From positions 37,997,119 through 38,061,118 of the forward strand of contig NC_068350.1 of the NCBI RefSeq assembly GCF_014633365.1: DNA of 64,000 bases, written 5' to 3'. Below the pieces are notes generated by a model. It made no database searches, was not told the DNA's origin, and saw only the letters and a program-made list of their open reading frames with translations. This document shows positions 56,351 to 64,000 of the stretch, in pieces (within the stretch, counting starts at the first letter, position 1; each line of letters begins with the position of its first letter). This DNA is from Diospyros lotus. Taxonomy: Eukaryota; Streptophyta; Magnoliopsida; Ericales; Ebenaceae. The position numbers and the translations under genes are program-made.

Positions 56351-57739
56351 ACTTGGGTCTCACCTAACCAAAATGAGGTCTTTCACAAACCTGAAATCAA
56401 GTCAATCCTAGTTGGGATTGAACTACCTAATTTGACTACAATTATCTCTTAGAATTAAGCAATAAGCATGATCATGATCTTAGATTACTTTCTACAATGT
56501 AGTGGGTAGTTCGAATCTCAATAAACTTAAAATTTATCCTTTCTCCAAAATCTTAAGAAGATAGTAGATAGAAATAATTCTAATCTCTCCAAATTTGTAT
56601 AGTCACTATTTTTAGATTATACATAACAAAGAAACTAAAGTCTAAGCAAAAGATTATCTCTAAACTACTATTGTCTCACATCTAACGTAGACATTGAAAT
56701 GGCTTTATCAACTAGTCTCAAGGCGCTCTCAAAGTTCTTTTTTTCACAAAAGCTCAATTTAAGAGTCTTAAGTTCAAGGTATTCCGTCATCTTATATGTT
56801 TTATTCCTCGCAAATATATTAGTGGTCTAACTTGTGCACTATCAATTAAAAAAATATAAGAAAAATATAATTAATAGAAAAATATTAAAATACATTATAA
56901 TATATAAAAATAATTATTATATGAATAATAAAGCATATTAATTGTCATACACAGTAATGGAAATTCATGTGATTCATTCAGCTAAAATCATAGTGCCATT
57001 ATTATTGTGATTACCCTCAAACAAATAATTAGCAACACATCATTCTAATAGGCTTTTTTAAGTGATAATAATTATATAGTAATATAATAATTAGTTGAAA
57101 AATGAGAAGGAGAGAGAGAGAGAGAGAAGTAATGATCATTTCTTGAGATTTATTCAAACAATTCCACTATGATCTCAACTTTGGCAAATTGTCAAAACCC
57201 TAACAACTCACCTTCCACCTCACAATCATTTTATTTAGGAATCTAAGCTATTTTTTACACACACAAAAAAATTGATATTCTTGTGAAAAAGACTCTGATA
57301 GAATAAAATTGCAGAAGAGTATATTTAAAAAATAACAAAAATTTCTTATACTTAATATGTGTTATAATAAATGATTTAACAAAAATATTAAGGGGGTGTT
57401 CAAGGCCGATTATCGCCAATTCACACTATGACCATCTCTTAATAGGTTTTTCTTTGTTTTAAACTATTTTTAATAGTCTCGAATCTAATCTTGTTTAGGA
57501 TTTACTCTACCTACAAAAAAGGGCATACCTCTATTCTTCGGTTGATCTTCCGACGCTTAAATCATTCATTGCACTTGAGATTGAATGATGAGATAATGAT
57601 ATAATAAATGTGCAATTTATAAGATACCTAGTTTTTGAAAAATCGTGCCTTTATATGGGCTCATTGCAAGGCCAAGCTAAGATTATGCCATATAAATGGT
57701 CAAATTTGATTTCTATGTAAGCTTGGCTAGCTGGTGATA

Positions 57740-58310
57740 GGTCCCGTTTGTTACAACTTAATTAAAGAAATTATAGTTTATAGCTTCTTAGATTATAGCT
57801 TCTAAAACTTAGAATAAGTTGTGAACCTGTTTGCTGCAACTTCTTAGAAGTTGTAGTTAAGTAGTTGTGGTGTTTGATACCATAAGCTGTAAAATAACTT
57901 ATTTTTGTATAATTGTCCATAATACCCTTAGTAGTTATAGAATGATAATTTAAAAATTAATTAGTGTATATGTATAAGTTTCAACTGTTATAAAAAAATT
58001 AATTAAAGTATAGAGAGAGGAAGAGATTTGAAAATAGAAATGGCGGTGGAAAAAAAAATCCATGATTGCGTAGACAATAAAGTAATTCTATGCTAAAAAT
58101 AAGGGCAAAATTATCATAAAAATGTAATTATTTAAGCAGAAGTTATAAAAGCTGGGGTACTCCAGTTTTGAAAAAGCTAGCTTCTACCCCTTCTAAAATC
58201 TAGTAGAAGTTATAAGTTAGAATTCTATAAATTAAAACAAACACTACATTCCAACTTTTTTTAAGCTAAAAGTTAGAAGTTACAACTTTTAAACTACAAC
58301 AAACAGGGCC
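57740..58310. mobile_element. MITE with GGYCCYGTTTGTT termini and a 3-bp duplication
   Basis: The left end GGTCCCGTTTGTT and the reversed right end GGCCCTGTTTGTT are inverted repeats with two mismatches. Both flanks are ATA (57737-57739 and 58311-58313). A 3-base duplication and GGCC..GTTTG ends suggest a PIF/Harbinger (Tourist-like) element, although that group usually duplicates TAA or TTA. The 571-base interior has sub-terminal repeats (AGTTGTAG, AAGTTATAA) and no coding content. Confidence 0.65.
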
Positions 58311-58994
58311 ATATAATTGGATCCGAACCCTTTTGTCATCCTAGCTCAAATAACTTTAGCATTAGACTTTGAGCCAATGTTGAGTCTAGGCCTAACTCTT
58401 CAAGCTCGATCTTTTTAAGGTCAATGATTTTTCGAATTACATTGCACTATTGAGTTAGATTTTCTCCCAATGAAAGAAATTTTTTTTTTTGTCCTTGGAG
58501 CTATAATGCCCCATCAACAAATATAATTGCAAAGTGAAAGGCTATTTGATTTTTTTTCTTGTAGTTTCTAGTTTTTTTTTGTATTTATTTTTTAAAATTT
58601 TGAACAAAAATAAAAACGTCGTTTGGGAAAATGTTTTTGTTCCCGAAAAAACTTGATTTTCCCAATAACTATTTGAAACCTATATTTACACAAATATTGT
58701 CATTATAAGTAAGAAATAATATATATATATACAAAATATAATTATATTCTTTTGATTTTCAAAAATTCTATCACTATATGAAGAAAAAATCGACAGAAAT
58801 AAATTTATTAAACGATATTCTCTATTTTTGTTTTGAATTTTTGAAAACAATAGCAAAAAAAAAATGAAAATTAAATGTAAAATGTTAAAACTAAATTTTA
58901 AGAGCCGATGCATAAAATCTGACCAAAAAAATTAATGGGGTCTTAAATACCGTATCATATTTTTGACATGATCGTCCATTATTACTTATAATTA
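58311..58994. other. AT-rich spacer between two MITEs, no gene seen
   Basis: Anonymous sequence with long A and T runs. The short minus-strand frame at 58686-58913 is Ile/Phe-rich chance translation of AT-rich DNA. Confidence 0.55.
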
Positions 58995-59435
58995 ATGTTT
59001 TAAAAATCAGACCGGAAAGTAAACTGGCCTATTAATTGGGTCACGGGTCAATTGATCCAATCGGTTAGACCGGAATAGTCCGACCGGATAATGTCATATA
59101 TATATTATAATTAAATAATATATATATTAATATATAATTAAAATACTAATATTCTATATATTATTATGAGAAATGCTATTATTAACTAATATTTTATATA
59201 TAATTGTTATATATGTTATTAAATAATTAATTAATAATTAATATTTTAAAAATAAGTGAGAAGGTAAAAAAATCGGGGTCAACCCAGTTCCCAGTTCACT
59301 TGTCTAATCGGATTTTGACCGATTTTGACTGAGTTGAATGAGATTTAATTTTTTGAGTCAAATCGAACTGGATAGACCACCGATTCTCGATTAAATCAAT
59401 CCGACCGGCTGGTTCGGTCCGTTTTTAAAACAATG
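58995..59435. mobile_element. MITE with 10-bp target-site duplication (Mutator-like)
   Basis: The 10-base word CTTATAATTA directly flanks both ends (58985-58994 and 59436-59445). The termini are inverted repeats: ATGTTTTAAAAATCAGACCG on the left and CATTGTTTTAAAAACGGACC on the reversed right. Inside are CCGGTCGG/CCGACCGG words in both orientations around an AT-rich core. A 9-10-base duplication points to the Mutator superfamily. It has no coding capacity and is 441 bases long. Confidence 0.75.
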
Positions 59436-59445
59436 CTTATAATTA

Positions 59446-62400
59446 GAAGTGTCTATAAGTTAATTTTTTTTAAAATTTGATACTAAAATATAGAACTGAA
59501 CTGATCTTTACTAGATTTATAAATAGACTCTTGACTAAACTAATCCCCATAAAAAACCAAACCAACCTAGCCCAATAATACTCTAATTGGTTCGGTTCTA
59601 TTTTTTATTTCAATTACATATAATAGTCTATTAATCTCAAAATTTTTATATAACCTTTCGAAAAAATAATATCAATATTGACCAAAAAAATTGCAACTAA
59701 GCATATATACCATATAGTAATTAACAATTTGCTTTAAACAATGATGACAAGTAACTGGCGACAAACAACTGATGAATTCACAAAGTATGTCAACATTGAA
59801 TGTTTATATATTTATATTATATATTTTAAATCTATTTATAAATATTGATTAGTTTGGATCAAGTTTACGAACTTGAAGGCTTGGATCTAGAATCGAACCA
59901 ATCTCCTTCTAGTTCAAGTTTTTTGGAACCGTGATCGAATCGATATACTTAAAACTCGAACTAATAGCATTCATTCAATTCGATTTTCGAGACTACCCAA
60001 ACAAATGAACACCACTGCATATAGATTCTTACAAACTTTTGACATATCAAGAGGGAAATGAATTGAAAATCAAAGCTTTGATTAATCATTTATGGCTCTT
60101 TCTTTAAATTATTAGAACGATCAAAAAGGGTGTAAAAGCAACAAAATATGATTAATCTGTTTAAGGTTAGAAATAAAGGGCGATTAGGGAGAGATTTAAT
60201 AATTATGAGAGTAACAAAGAATGGTAAAAGATGAAGAAAAGTTGGCATAATTAGTAGTAATTGAATGGAAGACTGTGAAATCCTTTTCACCCCATCTTTT
60301 TCAAATCATCATTTTGTCTCCCTCAAAATGGAGACAGAAAGGATGAAAAGAAAATAAGTAAAAATTTATTTACTATATATAGACAAAATTATTTTGAAGT
60401 GTTTGTTGTTATATATAACAATAAATTTGTTTGTAATGAGAGTGTCTCGATTGAAGTCTTTGGGAGACACGCAAGGAAGAAAATCAGTTAAGGGTATGAG
60501 TGAGCCTCTTGTGTGGCCCTTTCGATGCTTAAGTAAGTATCTTCGTTTAAGTGTAGAATACAAAGTAAATAGAAGTGTAGTCAGTGCAGAGTTGTGAACA
60601 TACCTCAACCGAACGAGGGTTCTCTTATTTATATATATGGATGATACTGGAAAAGTTACATTCTTCGGCAAGCATATCAGATGTCCTTTTGAATTCGTAG
60701 ACAAGCACATCGAAGGTAAGTTTGACTTGTTTTTCATAGTCTCATATAAATACTGTTTTGAGATACAAGTCTCTTAGGGTTTGTAGTCTCCCCGAATGGT
60801 CTCTCACACTGTTAGGAGATAGGCTTCCAAGTTTGGGTAGCCCACGAGAGTATCCTGAACAATGGTCTTCATGTGACCGATTGACCTATAAAGCTCTCCC
60901 AAAAATGTCCCTTGGAGACGTCGAGAAAGGCTTACAGGATATGTCACTCGGGTCTTTCAATCTATAGTCAGTTGGGCCTTTTGGTAGTCACTCGAGCCTC
61001 TCAATCTGAGATTACTCAAGGCTCCCAATTGGTCTTTGAGCTTCATTCTTTATGGTTAGCCCATCCTTAGGCATAACAAGTACTTTTATAATAGTTTTCT
61101 TAAATTGTATATTTATTGTCAGGGTATAACTAATTATTATTTGATGTTTAACAATCTTTCATTCCGCTAATTTATAGTTTATTAACTCACATACAATAAA
61201 GTGGGTGTCTATGATGTAATATGAGATATAAGAAATAGGAGCAAATTTTGATATGAAGTAGATCGAACCAAAATATTTAGTTCTAAGACAAAGTATATGC
61301 TTGTTTGGCCTTTAGTCCTAAAGTTTGGAGTAATCGATTCTCATCCCACAAGGAAGAAAGAAACCCTAAGTAGTGCTGGTTAGATCTACCTTTTGACTAA
61401 ACTTATATTTTTGTTTATGTATTTTCATATTCTTTTCATGTGATTTCTCGAATTTTTCGTTATTTCAATTACACCATTTGACTTATATTTTTTAATTAAT
61501 TGAACCTTTATATTTTAACATTTTTTTTAAGTGACAACCTTAACTTTTTATTATTTTAATTACACTTTTAAATTTATATTTTGAATCAATTTAACCATTA
61601 TACTTTGATATGACTAGAATATGACGTGTGTTTTATCATTTCACTTTATTTTTTCTTTTTATAGATAAAAGTACAAGAATTAAATTGATTAAAAAATGTA
61701 AGTTTATGGGTATAATTCAAATAATGAAAAGTTCATATTGTAAAAAAAATTTAAAAATATATATTAAATTAATTTAAAAATTATATTAAAAATATAATTA
61801 AAATAATAAAAAAATAAGAAATTAAATATGAAAGGAAAGTGAGAAAGTACGAAAAATTTCTGATCTCGTCACCTTCTTCTGTTCGTCAGTTTTGACAGAC
61901 AGAGAAGCGCAGTCCTCGCCGTTGATGCTCGACTTGCACTTGTCCCCTGCCGCTGGCCCGCTGCCATCGTCGTCATCCTGTCAGATGCGCCTCCATTTGC
62001 TCGCTGCCACCTGCCAATGACCAGTGACCCAGAACCAAAAAAGCCCTTGCCTTTAAGTAGCTTGCCGCCGGCTGCCGGCACCCACTAGCCGCCAAAGAAG
62101 TCAGTATTCGGCCCCATTCGTGAGCAGTGACTGAGTGCAGACATTTGTTGGGTTTGTTTTGTGAAGATTGGACCCTTTAATTCAGATCAATTCAAACCGG
62201 TCCACTCTTCTCTTGATTGGATCCGATCTCCAGCCCCTTTCTGTTTTTAATTTTTCGGTTTCAGTTCCGTCTAATCTAAGATTGATTCAGTCTTATTATC
62301 TAAACCAATAGAACATCCCCAGTACAAAAGCCCACGGTGACCCTCCTCAAATCTCAACCTCAACATAAAGACAGCAATCTTACTCTCGCTTCCCCAAACA

Positions 62401-64000
62401 CCCAGTTCGCCGCGGTGGCCTTCACCGTGAAAATCATTGCGGCCGGCGACAGACATAGACGTCGACAGCGAGGATTGTCGAGTGATGGGTGTGGACATGG
62501 TGCCCAGAACACGAGTCCTTCTATAAGTTTTCAATTGATCGCATGCGCGTCAACACGAGTTCTTTGTCATGGTAGCGAGGTGTGCATCTGTAGTTTAAAA
62601 ATGTAATTGGAATATTAAAATATTTAATTATTATATAAAAAAAAGTTAAAATGGCTTATATGTTGATGATGTAGTGGTAAAGTACTTGAAATTTTATATG
62701 AAATAACATGATTCGAATTAATGCGACAACTTAAAATACAAAATTATTGTTAGAATGTAACAATAATACTAGAAGACAAATCTAGCATGAACTGTATCGA
62801 GTATTCAGCTCTAAGTATGTATAGACTACGTTCGCATTCAAATTTATCCAAAAAATGCATCACAAAAAAAGGTCAAGGTCGGACCTTTCATGAGCCAGTT
62901 GCCTCAGGACCCATGAAAATTTGACTATTGGGGCCATAAATTGAAAACCTCCATTTTTATAAGGGTCCACTGCCTAGGCCCAACTACCCACCTCATCTCC
63001 CTCTGCAAAGCTACACCCTTGCCCTTCTCCTTCTCTCGCTTTCAATATTTCGTTTGCTGTCCTACCTCTCTCGCTCCATCATTTCCTCTGTCACCCTCAC
63101 CCTCGCTTTCACCTCTCTCTGCTCCATCACTCGCTGCCTCTTTCTCCTCTCACTACTCCATCGCTCTTCGCCCTTGCCTTCACTTTCTCCCTCCTTGTTG
63201 CTCGATGGCTTGCCTTCACCGACTCACCTCGCCCTCATGGCCGATGACTCACCCTCTTACCTCTAGGGCCCATTTTTACATTTCACTTAGGGGCCAAAAA
63301 TCTCATTTACGACGTTGGAGAAGATCATCCACAAAAATTTCATGTACGACACTAGAGAAGATTATCCATTTCTAAAAATTAGTCAAATAAAATTCAGACA
63401 TTTGAAGTGAATAAAAAAAAAATAAAGGCACACGGATTAAATTAAAAATTTGGCGAAAACATTTTCTTAAAGGAGAATGAATGAATGGGGATGTGTGACA
63501 CGTGATTGTGGTGGGTGGCCAGTAGAAAAGGCGAGCATGCTCGTGCAGTTCAATAAAGCAGCATCTTTTGCCCCCTTTGTTTTTCTATATAGGATTCTTT
63601 GTTCTGATGATCTCATTGGGCCCCTTCTCACACAAATGGCTTTGGCTTTTGGCTTTTGATAAATAAATTAACTAATCCAACATATTACTTAAATCATTAA
63701 AGTTATATTTGATGTGACACTTTTATATTATACATTATATTAAAACAAATATATAATTAATGTAGGGGAATGTAACATCACTGCATGCATCTCAATGTCT
63801 TCTAAGTCCAACAGTTCACATGCAGCACCCCCTCCCCTCTCTCCCTATATACAGTGCAAGTTTGACCCAATTGCTTCCCTTTCAAGTGTCAAAAGTGTTT
63901 TTTAAAAAGGATATTTTAGTCATTTTATTTTATTTTATTTACCTATGAAATTATATAAATTGTCTTGTTCACATGTATCAAGTTAAATGGATGGTCATAG
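59446..64000. other. Intergenic DNA to the window end, no gene recognised
   Basis: At about 60380-61060, minus-strand TATATATAAATAAGAG followed by CCCTCGTTCGG resembles the promoter part of a retrotransposon LTR, but no partner LTR or coding region is seen. G/C-richer patches (61865-62100, 62390-62530 and 62940-63270) carry short frames of low complexity, often C/T-rich, with no domains. A weak tRNA-like pair of boxes lies near 62667-62725. Any gene whose promoter lies at the right edge would be outside the window. Confidence 0.45.

Larger units (their letters stand above)
54959..57739. other. Intergenic DNA with tandem repeats, no gene seen
   Basis: It contains a three-copy array of about 227-bp units (55320-55980) and a four-copy 30-bp array (56232-56350), both listed separately, and a (GA)n run at about 57110-57127. 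The rest is AT-rich, without coding potential or recognisable retrotransposon genes. Confidence 0.5.

Noticed and set aside
60380..61060. Candidate LTR with a TATA-type promoter on the minus strand
   Set aside because: No terminal repeat, primer site, partner LTR or coding region could be found, so it is not listed as a mobile element.
61869..62081. Minus-strand 70-codon frame in a G/C-rich patch
   Set aside because: Arg/Ala/Gly-rich low-complexity translation with no domain and no promoter.
62657..62730. Possible tRNA or SINE remnant (TAGTGGTAAAG ... GATTCGAATT)
   Set aside because: No cloverleaf can be drawn and there is no A-rich tail; kept only as a note in the intergenic entry.
62941..63375. 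144-codon plus-strand frame
   Set aside because: Ser/Leu/Pro-rich translation of C/T-rich sequence; an overlapping frame is equally open and no family is recognised.

Overview
The window is nuclear DNA of a flowering plant, most likely a eudicot. The genes have short exons with GT..AG introns, intergenic DNA is very AT-rich, and the families present are plant-specific (group 4 remorin, PLS-type pentatricopeptide proteins, a SIAMESE-related CDK inhibitor, an S-domain lectin receptor kinase). Between the genes lie many old transposon remnants. The species cannot be named from the sequence.

Six protein genes are supported. From left to right: a group 4 remorin (+, two exons, 2876-4654); an intronless PPR protein with E/E+ ending (-, 8955-11243); a cytosolic-type guanylate kinase (+, ten coding exons, 17336-20068, plus a leader intron); a second intronless PPR protein resembling Arabidopsis At4g20770 (-, 36291-38672); a small SIAMESE-RELATED-type CDK inhibitor (-, 45592-45939); and a G-type lectin S-receptor-like kinase resembling SD3-1 (-, 51482-53791) whose kinase domain lacks several catalytic residues. 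Remorin, guanylate kinase and SD3-1 are neighbours in Arabidopsis (At2g41870, At2g41880, At2g41890), so this is a conserved gene block stretched to about 50 kb here by transposons and the intervening PPR and SMR genes.

Mobile DNA fills much of the rest. There is a near-complete RTE-type LINE (23575-26800) broken only by in-frame stop codons; a second, split RTE LINE (32667-33080 and 35195-36280) whose 3' end lies about 10 bases from the stop codon of the second PPR gene; a minus-strand LTR (30490-32666) with a primer-binding-site remnant and an internal array of about 190-bp repeats, abutting that LINE; a 1.7-kb gag-only element with two LTRs (46193-47879); a tRNA-derived SINE (39939-40213); and several MITE-like inverted-repeat elements, some with convincing target-site duplications.

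Local tandem duplications (periods of about 30, 91, 103, 107, 112-138, 190 and 227 bp) recur through the intergenic DNA. Spans with no supported gene are listed with what can be seen in them. No evidence was found for an operon, a CRISPR array or any prokaryotic system, nor for a clearly new multi-gene system. The most unusual features are the predicted pseudokinase receptor, the gag-only element, the nonsense-only decay of the LINE, and the SMR gene squeezed between two transposons.
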